Below are positions 36,661 to 47,589 of a DNA stretch of 64,000 bases, in pieces; position 1 is the first letter of the stretch, and every line of letters starts with the position of its first letter. Source of the DNA: Channa striata. Taxonomy: Eukaryota > Chordata > Actinopteri > Anabantiformes > Channidae. A program made the position numbers and the translations under genes. The notes beneath the pieces were generated by a model. It searched no databases and was not told the origin of the DNA. It was given only the letters and a program-made list of their open reading frames with translations. The stretch covers positions 4,030,001 to 4,094,000 of the forward strand of contig CM065188.1 in the NCBI GenBank assembly GCA_033026295.1. Reading direction: 5' to 3'.

Positions 36661-37734
36661 GGAGGGAGGTCTCGCAACGAGCGTTTAGGCCAAATTAACG
36701 GCACCTCATAAATTAGACTAACAGCCAAAGTGGAGGGGCTGGAGATGTGAGCGCGCGTGTGCATCTGTGTATTTAAGCAACTATGTGTTGTGTATGTATA
36801 TGAGTGATGACATGTCAAGGGGGAACAATTTGAAGCAGTGCAAACATATTACTCTGATAAAGTAGTGATATTCAGTCGCTCGCTCATACAAACACAATCT
36901 TCCCCTGATTACCACATGTACTGAAGCGTTCTCTGCTGCACCATGCACTCATAAACTGCAACTGCAGGGAGCTTGTACACATTAGGGTGCTAAATTTAGG
37001 TTGTCCACCTTTTCACTTACAATATTCTCACTTTTCCATCCTTGCACAATCCCTGTGCGACTAACATGTTTGCCACAAACATGTGCAACATTGTTTATTC
37101 AAGGGAATATTTATTAAAAGGACAGTAGAAAATACAGTTTGTGTTGAGAGTTATTAGTTTTAAGGCAACGTTAATAGAGGCTTTTTCACTGAAGATGCAA
37201 AATGTCCATACTGAAATTATCGGAAAAATATTCTGTGTCAAAGTATTAGATGGATTTCGGACTAACATCTACTCTTGACATCTGAGCATACGTAACATTT
37301 TAATTGTGACTTTAATGTCAGTTTCACCAAAGCTGAAATGGATCATACAGGGCACAGAAAAAACCCTGCCAATCCAATTATAAAGGCAATCATCCATGTA
37401 CTCATATATAAAGATGTCACACTTCATAGAGTAAAAACAAAAATTGTATTTTCTGCTAACTTTCAGGGTCCACAAGCCTCCTTGCAATCTTTATTTCCTA
37501 GCCTTGTACTCAGACTAACATAAAGTCGCTCATTTTTTTCTGACTTTGTATATGTGCTCTTACATTACATTTCAAGCTTCACGTAGCATAAATCCTCCCT
37601 CATAAACTTTATTTATGTTACTCCCTTTAAATTCTAAAAAAATGTTAACTCTGTCAGAAGTGCAGGCACTTGCCAATCTCTGTGTGATTACAGCAGAGCC
37701 TGACTGAGAGAGAGATACGCACTAATACAAACGT

Positions 37735-37768
37735 GCACACGCACACACACACTCACACACACACACAA
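37735..37768. repeat. (AC)n microsatellite
   Basis: AC repeat with GC and TC interruptions. Confidence 0.9.
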
Positions 37769-38189
37769 ACAAACTCACGCACCAATCTTGGCAGTGTAGA
37801 GTTGATGCTCAGAGTGATTAAAGTGTCGTGCTTCTGAGTGTGTCACCTGGGTGCTGTTGTATCTTAAATCAGGACAGTGAAGCTCAGATTGGGTATTGAC
37901 TGGCCCGCAGAAGTCTCCATCCATCACCCTGAGAAACGATAGCACAGAGGCCGCCCTGGTGTAGCCATATACCACTGATGTTGCTCACTGGCTGGCTGAG
38001 GTGACGTAAGGTTATGGTTATGGCACAAACCATTATTTATACAGAGCTGTTAGCAGGGCCTATCTCACAGGCAGATGTGGACTGACAGGCATATGTGTCT
38101 GCATCAAACGGAGGGTGATAGACACATATGCCCAGACATGAGACTTCCTCTTCTTTTGTCTGTCCTGGTGTCTCTCACTCCCAGCGCTA

Positions 38190-38214
38190 CACACACACAC
38201 ACACACACACACAC
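38190..38214. repeat. (AC)n microsatellite
   Basis: Pure AC repeat of about 12 units. Confidence 0.95.
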
Positions 38215-38969
38215 TTACATATACAGAAACACACACACAGACAAGTGCACATACCCGCAAACATACCACTCAGTCTTGAGGGCCTGAGCAGCATCTTTTG
38301 ACTGTGTGCCTAATGATAATAAATGAGCCATCATGGGTGGGGAGGGAGGCACTAAGTCATTCCCTTCATCGACAGGAGGAAGACTGGGAGCCCCAAGGTC
38401 ATCTCACTGTCAGCATCACTCTCCCTAACAACTCGTCTCTCTAACTCATGTGCACATGCTGTAAGTGTGCGCGTACACGTGAATATGCACATGCAATAAC
38501 CTGACGATGCCATGTTCACACTTGTTCACACCCCTGTTGGCACAAAGACCCACATAAACAGAGACAAGGATTCGCCAGAGATCACCCAAAGAAACCTGCT
38601 TCGGGATATTCATCTTCTACATCACTTTTTATTTTTGTTCGGATTTTATGATAATTTAATATTTAAAATACACCTCCACATCACTTTTTTTCCATGCTCT
38701 GGTCACCAGCCTCTCGCTCTTTGGTTGCAGTTCAGCCCAAGAATAATTGACTTTTCTTTTGAAGAGTTTTTACATGCCTGAAAAGTTGTTATTTCAAAAT
38801 TAAAAAGAGAAATGTGGAAAATAACAAGAAGGAAGTCTAGAGAAAGGTCAGCAAAAGTAAAGTGAGCCAACGTGGCAGAAATGATATTTTTGTTAATTAT
38901 TGTTTCTTCATCTTTGTTAATCACCTTTAACACCTCAGATTTATTTTCTGATGCTTTGATTACCTCAGT

Positions 38970-38989
38970 CCCCAAGTTGAAAATCACTG
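38970..38989 (-). mobile_element. hAT transposon terminal inverted repeat
   Basis: Read on minus this 20-mer is CAGTGATTTTCAACTTGGGG. It matches the hAT (Charlie/Tip100-like) terminal consensus 'CAGTGGTTCTCAACCTTGGGG'. The next 8 bp (CTCTATTT, 38990-38997) would be the target-site duplication. I do not see the partner terminus, so this is a truncated or very diverged element whose body probably lies at lower coordinates, within about 38700-38970. Confidence 0.5.
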
Positions 38990-39536
38990 CTCTATTTTTT
39001 TAGATCATTTTCAAGCTTCTAAAAAGTGGAACAAATTTACTACAAAGCAAAACCTGGTAAAGATTAGATTACCTTTCTAATGATATAACAATACTTTAGT
39101 TTCAGACCATGTTATGAGAAACAAATTGTAATATCCAGCCTTCTCGGGACACACCTGCACCTCTGGCCTTATTTCTGCACAGTGTACTAGATATCGCCAT
39201 CCTGCACCAGATCAGATCAGCTGAGGAGACAAGCATTGCATAACTGAAACATGTCTTTATAAACCCCCCTGACCCTCCTGATTTCCATCCCTCTCCCTAA
39301 TGAGCTGCCATGTACTGTCATCTCTCAGAGGCACAGATCAGAATTCTAATCCAAAGGGGGAAGGGGGCGAGCAAGTCAGTTCCTCAAGAGACACAAACCA
39401 AAGAAGGCCAAACCAGTGAATGTTATTAATGCTGTACTAAAAATGTAAGTTTGTGGGAGAGAAGAGGCATCAGAAGATGCGTCGGAGAGAAGAACAGGAA
39501 GGTAGCGCCTTCACTTTCAAATGTGGGAATTCTTTT

Positions 39537-39654
39537 CACACGCACACACACTCACACACACGCATAGAGGCAAAACATGTACACACATACTGTAGGTATA
39601 GATTACACGTGCACACATAGATGTATAACACACGCACGCACACACACACACACA
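39537..39654. repeat. Two imperfect (CA)n tracts
   Basis: CA runs at 39537-39563 and 39628-39654 flank about 65 bp of CA-biased sequence. Confidence 0.85.
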
Positions 39655-39719
39655 AAGGTTGCAAGTTTAGACTGGAGCTGTAGAGAGCTAATTTGCACCA
39701 CATTGAAATGCATCTCAAT

Positions 39720-39915
39720 TAAAGAGAAACACATCGTGGTGCCAGGGGAGGAGAGAAGAGAGAGATGTGAGAGAACGGGAGGGAGGAACGGGGTGTGAAA
39801 CAGTGTGTGAGAGTATGAGAGTAATGGGGTGGAGGGAGGGGGGGGGGTGGAGTGGTGGAGCTCAACTGTATTTGGCAGGGGAAGAAGGGAGGGAGAGAGA
39901 AAGACAGAGGGTGAG
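39720..39915. repeat. G/A-rich tract with G run
   Basis: GGAG/GAGA-rich sequence with a run of ten G at about 39838-39847. Confidence 0.8.
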
Positions 39916-40354
39916 AGAGTGTGTTTTCATCTCCCTCTCTTGGAAAAACATCTCATTTTGGGATGAATCAGATTTAGAAAGGGTGTTAGGAGGTTGAGGC
40001 GCAGCTAAAATCCTAACTAACTTCAACCTCGTTATCATCAGCTCTTTGGTTTGCCGCCAGCGCACCAGGGCTGTCCCTGCTAAAAACTGCGTGTCTGTGT
40101 GTATTTTTAAGCCCAAGGCCATGTACAGTATGACAGAACAGGTGGATACGTGCAAGAAACAATAGGGTTTTACCTAAGTGTGTGGGCAAGTGTGACAACA
40201 TCACTGTGCATCTTGGTATTTTTGAGAATGGCTTGAATTCTGTTTCTGTCATACTTGGCCATTTTAAAATTTAAATAGTGTAATGTGTGTATGCGTATAC
40301 ATTTAACTGTTGGGAGCGCGTCTGTGAGAACAAACAACAACCCGAGCAAAGAAA

Positions 40355-40375
40355 ACACACACACACACACACACA
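40355..40375. repeat. (AC)n microsatellite
   Basis: About ten AC units. Confidence 0.9.
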
Positions 40376-41052
40376 ATCTGTCACACGGAAAAATCAGGAC
40401 TGGCTTTGTATGCTGCTACAATTTTGCACGGACTGTCATGTTCTTAAGACTGCGATGATACTGCCAGCCCACCATCTTCAAAACAACACCACACGCAAGC
40501 AGATCCATTCTTTTATGCTGTCAAAAGATGCTCAACTTGTCTGCATTTTGCAAGAGGACTTTAACTCGGTATTTGCCTCTCCTCAAATATAAGTCACATA
40601 GCTCTTAGAGTGAAGAGCATTCTGGGAAATCAAGTCCTTTTTGATCTTGTTCCAGTGTATGAGGCAGCTCCCTACTACTGACTGCAGCTCTGTAACACTA
40701 TTATCACTATGATGTAATGCACCTACCCACTTACTTTAAAAAAGGACATGGTTTCTGCAGGGATAATCAGATGAACAGGATTAAAACTATTATGAAGAAA
40801 AGCCAGAACAACAATATTGTCATCATCATCATAATCATCATCTGATGACACTGTGTCAGCACATCATCTGAGAATATATCATCTCATTTTCACCTGACAA
40901 AAAACTGATGGGGGTCGCTAAGGCTAAATGATTGGTTTGTTGCGTGATTGCTTGGCCATGTCTACAGTGAAGTTCACAATCTCAGCAGGAACATGTGTGA
41001 TTCCCGGACCAAAACTCATCTGAACAGAGTACAGGAGGTAAATTGAGGAGCG

Positions 41053-41355
41053 ATGGCGGGACGCTCTCCAAAGGAAATGAATTTCCATTGGTATGTTATT
41101 ACGTTTGCCTTAAATGTATCTAGAAACATGAAATCAGCTCTGATTATTAAATATCCCCAGCTCACCCACTGTGAGAAAAAACATCATTTCCTTCTGCATT
41201 TTCACCTCGGTTTTTCAAGACCTGAGCAGGGACACAGCACTCACATTCCACCTTCGCGCGTCATCTCAAGCTGGCTTCATTTGCGCTTAAGTCGGTGGCT
41301 TTACTCGGCCCAATCCTCTTGTTTGTCTTGCAGTCGGACGGCTAAGCTAAAATAA
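41053..41355 (+). CDS. 100-codon ORF, ATG in good context, unidentified
   Basis: ATGGCGGGACGC at 41053 has G at -3 and +4, a good vertebrate initiation context, and the frame stays open for 100 codons. The product (MAGRSPKEMNFHWYV...) has no domain I recognise and is rich in H, S, C and L. CpG content rises modestly around 41250-41400. I consider it more likely a chance frame than a gene. It lies 1.2 kb from the CpG island. Confidence 0.12.
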   Translation: MAGRSPKEMNFHWYVITFALNVSRNMKSALIIKYPQLTHCEKKHHFLLHFHLGFSRPEQGHSTHIPPSRVISSWLHLRLSRWLYSAQSSCLSCSRTAKLK

Positions 41356-41598
41356 GCAGCGGCCTTCTTCCACATAAACCTCACGCTGGCGACAAGCATG
41401 TCAAAGCCGGAGGAGCCTAGTGTGTATCAGTGAAGGCCCTGACAGCTAAATATATAAATATATAAGCTAAAAGAAAAACTGCTTACATGGGTTTTCCTTT
41501 CCCTTCCAATACTTTGAGTTAGCATAATCTCTCGCTCTCTTCTGTCTTTTCTTTTTGCTCACTTATTCTTTCTTTGCATACACATGACTGAGCAAAGC

Positions 41599-41601
<3 letters not shown>

Positions 41602-41637
<36 letters not shown>
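41602..41637. repeat. (CA)n microsatellite
   Basis: Pure CA repeat of about 18 units. Confidence 0.95.
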
Positions 41638-41638
<1 letters not shown>

Positions 41639-41759
41639 GAAACAACATTGTGTGTACGTGTATTAGAAAAACGGCACCAAAGTGCACGTGGAACAATAAC
41701 ACAACCTCCACAGGCGCTTTATCTCGCCCTCTGCGTCTTCCCGGCCTCTCCGTCCGCCC

Positions 41760-42200
41760 TCGATGACACCGCTGACGAGCCTTTGAGCGGCCCGTCGACA
41801 CATCGAGCCGTTATTACATTAAGCAGGGACTCTCTATTAGTGCAAATGGTGGCACATAACCAGATAATCGGGGCTGCGGACAGCAAGTGTGGCTATGTGG
41901 GAGGTGAGATGCTAACGGATGGTGTGTGGGAGAGTAATGTTTTATGTTGGAGGAAGTGTGATATCTCCATTATAGACAAGCTTAATTGATAAACAGGACA
42001 ATAAAAGCAGCAAATGGCCCCATAGATTTGTGCCCACAGCACAGCCAGCAGTACTGTGGGACGCCACTGTCTTTGTAATGGGGAGTGATGACACTGACAA
42101 TAATAGCATATTAAGTAGAAGCTCTAGTAGAAGCTCGCACAATGTCATCATTGTGCGGAAATAAAAGCCTAATAAAATCCCTCTCATAAAAGGTGGGAAG
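41760..42200. promoter_or_regulatory. Candidate conserved non-coding block next to CpG island
   Basis: About 440 bp without simple repeats, rich in homeodomain and HMG-type motifs (TTAATTGATAAACAGG, GTTATTACATTAAGCAGG, CCAGATAATCGGGG). It contains a 12-bp tandem duplication (AGTAGAAGCTC, about 42114-42137) directly followed by a perfect inverted repeat at 42136-42157 with arms CGCACAATG/CATTGTGCG. It ends where the CpG island begins. I infer a promoter-proximal enhancer. There is no alignment to prove conservation. Confidence 0.4.
42136..42157. promoter_or_regulatory. Perfect inverted repeat, SOX-dimer type
   Basis: Arms CGCACAATG (42136-42144) and CATTGTGCG (42149-42157) are exact reverse complements around TCAT. 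The cores ACAATG and CATTGT are SOX HMG-box half-sites in head-to-head order with a 4-bp spacer. SOX8/9/10 dimers are known to bind inverted half-sites a few bases apart. That SOX protein binds here is inference. Confidence 0.45.
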
Positions 42201-42430
42201 CGGTGGTTCCCTGAGGGATCCCTCAAATGCTTCCTCACCCCCCCATCTCTCCTCCCCCCCCCGGCTCTGTTTCACTCTCCTCACCCTCCGTGATGGGCAT
42301 ACTGACGGATAATTGCCCCAAACGGCGAACACCTTCATTTCCCGCGCATAATAAAGACGAACTTCGGTGCACATTTCAAAGCGGCCACGCGCTCCCGTTC
42401 GGCGTCGGGCACGAGCAAAGAATAAAATGG

Positions 42431-42449
42431 AAAAAAAAAAAAAAAAAAA
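42431..42449. repeat. A19 homopolymer
   Basis: Nineteen A after AATAAAATGG. An AATAAA followed by a poly(A) run is the signature of a retrocopied transcript end, but no source gene is recognisable upstream. Confidence 0.85.
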
Positions 42450-42549
42450 CCCTCTTTAATGTCGACGAGCCTCTGTAAGGAGTTCGTTTCAAAGCGGACT
42501 AAAGTGGCCCGGGTTACTTGGACACGCCCGGTTCAAATCAGAAAGAGCG

Positions 42550-42565
42550 TTTTTTTTTTTTTTTT
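42550..42565. repeat. T16 homopolymer
   Basis: About sixteen T, 100 bp from the A19 run, so the pair could form an A:T foldback. Confidence 0.85.
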
Positions 42566-42882
42566 CAAATGACAAAACAGCTCGAAGATTACAGCCAAAG
42601 TGGGCTCACCACAAGATCCGGATCAGAGCTCGGTGTACGGAGAATCCCGAGGAGTTTCCCCTTCTTTCTTCAGCCCAAGTTGAAGGCAGCGAGCGGGACG
42701 CGCTCCCACGGTCCCCGGCCGAGCTGCACACACCACAGGGGGAGAAAGAAGGCACGTCAGCGAGCAGACACTCACATCCCGGGCGGTAATCGAGGTCACC
42801 CCCCCACCCCCCACCAACACCCCCCCCCAAAAAAAGTACATCAATAATTACACACATTCAGCTTATTAATCCGGGACTGTAC

Positions 42883-43110
42883 CTCTTCAACGAGCCGGGT
42901 CCAGCAGCACAGAGTGAAAGAGACGGAAAAAGCGGCGGGCAAGGCAGCAGCTGACAGATTTGACTTCAAACTGATGCTGACGATGCGCACCGAGATAAGC
43001 TCCGGAGGAGAGAGAGAGAGGGAGGAGAGACAGACGGAGACACACGGAGAGAGAGAGAGAGAGAGGAAGACACACAGAGGGAGACAGAGAGAGAGAGAGA
43101 CAGACCTGGA
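42883..43110 (-). other. Possible untranslated first exon (minus strand)
   Basis: On minus, GC-rich sequence derived from a GA/CT-rich stretch reads ...GGACCCGGCTCGTTGAAGAG and then GTACAG. GAG|GTACAG at 42883/42882 is an acceptable splice donor. The transcription start would lie at about 43080-43130, near the edge of the CT-rich leader. The 94-codon frame across it is mostly L/S/V/C repeats, so I treat it as 5' UTR. Downstream exons are not visible in the window. Confidence 0.3.
43004..43105. repeat. (GA)n-rich tract in the CpG island
   Basis: GAGA runs broken by CAGACGGAGACACAC-type segments. Confidence 0.85.
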
Positions 43111-43225
43111 CTGAAACGTCTCCACTCAAACGTTGTTCAGGTGGGTCAGGACGTGCACCGCTCACCACTTATGCCCTAGAGAGAATGGAAGCTACCACGT
43201 GAACTCATCAAAAGTCATGATAAAT

Positions 43226-43229
<4 letters not shown>

Positions 43230-43280
<51 letters not shown>
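43230..43280. repeat. (TC)n-(AC)n compound microsatellite
   Basis: About 13 TC units followed directly by about 12 AC units. Confidence 0.95.
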
Positions 43281-44965
43281 ATGCAGGCCTGAGGTCCTTG
43301 TTTAGAGTTACAACATAATACTGGGGTCCTGCACACACACACACACGCAGATGTGACTTATTTCAATCATTAAAGAGAATTTGAAAAATGTGAAAAAGAA
43401 AGAGGGCGATCAGCCACCTTCACGTTTTCCGGCTCACAGTTGGATGTAGGAGAAAAGTGATGTCCAGGTTATGACTTTTCTTCTTTTACAGAGAAACAAC
43501 GCTCCAATCCATCAAGGGTACTTTAATAAACGTATAATTGAGTAAGGTAATACTTTATAGGCTACTAACCTGCGTGGCGGGTTTTCATTTTATCGCACAA
43601 CTTAATGGCAGTTGTTGCCCACTTTGCCTTGAATAAAGTCCAACATCATCATAAAACAGCAACATCAACTTTTATGAAGTAAATACTTTGCCTCCGTGGA
43701 GAAAGAGCAGATGTGCTGTTTCACACTCTGAATGCCATATATATTTTAGTGTGGCCATTGTTTAGGCCATCATCTAGTTACTGAATTGATTATGAGGCAA
43801 GATGCATAACATCTGGGTGGCTTAGCACCTTGACTACACAGTTTCCTATGGGGGAACCCTGCGATTACAAAGACACGATAAAACAAATACCAAATCAAGC
43901 AAACATATGGTATTATATTAATACTGTATAAGAAACACATTTTGACAAGTTACGCAAACGTATAAAGCGAAAACACTTCATTTATATGTCGTGTACTGGG
44001 ATGCCTGGCGTTTTGTCTTACATATAAAAAAATGATAAGCTGAATACTCGAAATATATTTCAGTTCCCATCTCAAGCACACAGAGATCATTTTCTATCCC
44101 TCACCTGCCTGAGTGGAAGCCACCAGTTCCCACAGCCAAAGGCAGGATGCCAGCTCGTAACCCAGCACAAATACGGTGAATATTTGTATGCAGGTCAAAT
44201 ATTACGGCATCATCGCAAGAGCTCAACACTTTGTGAAGGTGCAGCCTTTTAAATGTTATTCAGCTGATTCATTCTTGGTGAAAGGCAACAGTGTCAAACA
44301 CCGGCATTATTATTTTTTCAGGTTCCTGATACATAAAAAAATGTCCCAACTCCTGAACATCCTGTTTTTTAATAAAGCTGCAACATGCAACTTAAGCTAG
44401 CCCCAGCGTTACACATGACATCAATCCGCTGTGCTACAAAACGCTCTGTTTTATCAAAAACACTTCAAATTCTGCTCCAAAAATCTTTAGAAATGAAAAT
44501 ATCTGCAACGCTGGTGTTGCTGCGCGTTGAGTCTGGATCACAGGAGGCTTCGACGGCTCCCCTCCACCTGGATATAAGTTTGGATCACAACGTGTTTGCA
44601 GCAAACAAATGCAAAAAAATACCACGGTGTATCTTTATTATGATCTTTACAGTGTGGTGATCGCTATCACAAAGAGTAGCAGACCTCTGTGCGTTGTCCT
44701 GCAGGACGAGATGAACAAAGGAAAGATGAAAACAAGCTAGGACAGGACAGAGCGGAGAGAAGATGAATGGAGCGGGTGGATTAAGGCCAAAGTTCAGGGT
44801 GAGATCCATGTCTGTCTCTTGTTACCGTCCCTGCCCATAGAGAGCATGTGAGAGGAGAAAGGAGTAGGAGGAGGAAAATAATTCCAAGTGCTGAATCTTT
44901 CTTTTCATATCTCATTCCTGAGTCACCACTTCATCTGTCCACCTACCCCTAGCTCTTCTTTCCTG

Positions 44966-44970
<5 letters not shown>

Positions 44971-45002
<32 letters not shown>
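44971..45002. repeat. (CT)n microsatellite
   Basis: About 15 CT units inside a pyrimidine-rich stretch of about 44940-45100. Confidence 0.95.
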
Positions 45003-45004
<2 letters not shown>

Positions 45005-45187
45005 CTCCGTCGTCTGTCTCTCTACCCCCTCTCTCTCATCTGTCCCTCCTTCTCCGCTTTCTCTCTCTTTTCTCCTTCTCTCTCTCTCACACTGTCTTTC
45101 TAGGTTCATCTCTTGTTTGTTCATGCACCCAAATGTCTGCAACATCCTGCTCTCTATTTACAGAGCATGTGGGATGAAATGTGTGCG

Positions 45188-45191
<4 letters not shown>

Positions 45192-45224
<33 letters not shown>
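45192..45224. repeat. (GT)n microsatellite
   Basis: About 16 GT units. Confidence 0.95.
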
Positions 45225-45469
45225 ACGTCAGCTTTGTACTTTGGCATCTCAGTGTATCTGTATGTATATATATGGGTTCATTGGAGTCTTTTTTGTGATA
45301 TTTCCAACAGTCTATAAATGTTGGAATATTGATCCATTCTTGCACTGTTTGGTATATAACTGTATGTTTTTGTGCAGTAACAATATGGAACTACAAGTAT
45401 AAGACAATCCACGTTTTAACACTACATGACATATGCGTACATCGCTAACATCGCAGAGTAAAAGAAATG

Positions 45470-46020
45470 TCCCTGTATGTCATTCGGGGAGTCGACCGGT
45501 CCGTTAGATCTGTCAGACCATTTTCATTTCTCCTTGAAAGGGCAGAGGAAGTCATAAGGACAGAAGTGTGTATTATAAAGCCTTTACTTTGTGGATTTAA
45601 AGTTTTAGACTTTTCTTGCGAAAGCTACGTTGGCTTCAGAGCGGTTTATTTAAGACACTCTGGGACTCAACTCTTCAGTAGATTGAGACTGGTCTAAACC
45701 TGGATTTAAAGGTGATAAATCTTATTACTATGCGCCTGCTGTTATATCTGTATCCATCTGTCTATCTGTATTCTCTTTCATGCGTCACTCAAATAATGCG
45801 AGGAAATTCATGGTGCATGTTTCCCATGCTGGATCAACGAGATGGGAGAACTTGCATGTGCTTAAATGTTTGTGTAAAACACTCGCGGTTCTTGGAGATT
45901 AGTAGAACGTCTGGTTTCGATGTTACGCGAACACGGTGTGTTGAGCGATACGTATTTTCGAAATTTGGTTCCCCCACCATGTTTTCGATCTAGAGGGTGT
46001 GCCGCTCTAAAGTCGCACTG
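45470..46020 (+). other. CpG-retaining block with TATA-like box
   Basis: About two dozen CpGs occur in 550 bp of otherwise AT-biased sequence, many more than in the flanks. TTTATTTAAG at 45645-45654 looks like a TATA box, followed about 20-30 bp later by CTCAACTCTTCAG, a possible start region. Two plus-strand frames (45467-45697 and 45712-45993) are open but show no domain. It could be an LTR or other young insertion whose CpGs have not yet decayed, or a small promoter. I see no terminal repeats. Confidence 0.3.
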
Positions 46021-46079
46021 ATAGGGTCACAGAGCTGGTCAAAGAATCAATTTCCTATACTTTAACATTAACTAACAAC

Positions 46080-46250
46080 CATTGGAAAACTATTAAAGCC
46101 ACAGAGGCACACTCCCCATCCCTCCGTCTTAATTATCCATCCCCTGGGCTGTCATCATTAAGGCAAGCCAGACACTGGGACATATTTGGCATTATATTTT
46201 TAATGCTACAACAACCGGCTCAGCAAAAAACCACCACAGATTATTCACAG
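46080..46250. promoter_or_regulatory. Candidate conserved non-coding block
   Basis: Repeat-free sequence with TCTTAATTATCCATCC, TCATCATTAAGGC and TATTTTTAATGC, typical of developmental enhancers by composition. No coding frame. No alignment available. Confidence 0.25.
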
Positions 46251-46859
46251 CGTGTGTTTTGGCTCGGCTCCATATACTGTGACACATTATTATACTTGCA
46301 GCCCTCCCTTCCCTTCCACCGTTTTCCCCCCTTCTCCCCCTAACACCCACCTATCCTACTTTCCATACCCTTCTTCATCTCCCACCTCCTCCCTATTTTT
46401 CCCCCTTCAGATATTTTCCTTGTCCTCTCTGCAACGAAAAGGACCGAATAAAGCACCTTCATACGTGTTCTGTTGATTCTCTTACGAGATCAGTGTTGCC
46501 GTGTGCGTGTATGTGCCCTGAGTGAGTGGGGCTGACGGTGCATTGTATGTGTGCCAGTTGTTTGTGTGCCTCTCTGTGTGCAGCAGGAAATTCAAAAACT
46601 AGGCCATATCGACCACCCAGGGGTTTGAAAGCTCAGGGGGTACCAAAGCAACATGGTTTAAATAAGAAAAAAAATAAAGCGTTTCAAACGCCATAAAAGG
46701 GGGGAAAAGACAACGCACATGCACATCCTCGCGCACACACTTAGAGACTAGCACCCCCTCCCCGTCTGCTAAAACCCCTGGCTCGTATTGTGTTCAAAGT
46801 GTAACATCAAACACTTAATCACACACATCTAAATAAATCTTATCTAGCTTGATAAACAT

Positions 46860-47200
46860 CCATATTTCATTTATACGTTCCTCCTTCAGCTCGCGCTGGT
46901 GGCCGGCCATTTTCCTAGATTAGGGCTTCTCCTGCTGACAGCCCCAGAGTGATGAGCTGCAGACCTTGTCACTATTGATCCAGTTCAGGGCATAATGGAT
47001 ATAGATGGGATCAGCTCTGATTGGTTTTGAATTTCTTTTCTCAGAGGTGACGGTTTAACTCACCCTCTGACCACATCAGGGGCTGGATTGGTTAGAGCAA
47101 AAAGTTTAAAAAGTGCTGTGCTGCCTTTGACGTCGCCTACACCGTGGACCCCGGCCCTTCTAGGCTGCCATCTTTATTAAGGTGACGGGTGATTAATATT
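46860..47200. promoter_or_regulatory. Candidate conserved non-coding block
   Basis: About 340 bp of balanced, repeat-free sequence. It contains CCATATTTCATTT, GCCGGCCATTTTCC (YY1-like CCAT), two CTGATTGG/CTGGATTGG-type CCAAT boxes in reverse, a TGACGTCGCC CRE-like site and GGGTGATTAATATT. Clustering of these motifs in one short block suggests regulatory function. Not proven without alignment. Confidence 0.35.
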
Positions 47201-47589
47201 TTTGTCTTAAATTGCTTTTCAGATTAATTTTAAAGCTTATTGTTGGAAAATGCAAAATAATTTCCCAGTACAATATTAGTCTAAAACCCTTTTAGCAGCG
47301 CTCGTCTGGGTCAGACAACAATGAACCGGTGGTGGGATTTAAGGGTTATGTTGTCAAGATAATGCCATTCATATTAGTCTATATCCTCTGGAGTTGCTAC
47401 AGGTCATCACCCCTCACTCTGTCTCCATTTAAAGATTGATGTCATCTGACTGCCGACCTTGGGACCTTAGGTTCTGACAGTAGAAAATAGATGCCTATAA
47501 TGTAACTTCACACCATAAGGTCAAGTCACCCTGTCGATTGTTGGAGAGCTAAGATAAAAATTAACATACTTGTTTCAATTAAAGGTGAG

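Larger units (their letters stand above)
24280..41050. other. Long microsatellite-rich non-coding stretch
   Basis: About 17 kb with no recognisable gene. It is dense in (CA)n/(GT)n tracts, listed separately. Pyrimidine- or purine-rich tracts lie at 30721-31110, 33300-33480 and 36190-36660. Blocks at 25950-26260, 27090-27240, 29220-29510, 36660-36740 and 39160-39430 are free of repeats and carry TAATTA/ATTA-type motifs, so they could be regulatory. The only mobile-element trace I can support is the hAT end at 38970. Confidence 0.5.
42200..43200. promoter_or_regulatory. CpG island / candidate promoter
   Basis: CpG is depleted through most of the window but frequent here (GCGGCCACGCGCTCCCG, GGCAGCGAGCGGGACGCG, CCCCGGCCGAG and others), with GC-rich unique sequence between homopolymer tracts. 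The island holds C-runs at 42799-42828, A19 at 42431-42449, T16 at 42550-42565 and a (GA)n-rich stretch at 43004-43105. No long protein-like frame crosses it, so it most likely marks a promoter and untranslated first exon. Direction is undecided; the splice-donor evidence favours the minus strand. Confidence 0.55.
43290..45460. other. Non-coding stretch
   Basis: No gene recognised. It contains (CT)n at 44971-45002 and (GT)n at 45192-45224. The rest is AT-rich unique sequence. Confidence 0.5.

Noticed and set aside
42525..42545. B-box-like GGTTCAAATC in the CpG island
   Set aside because: No A box or acceptor stem can be drawn upstream, so it is not a tRNA gene.
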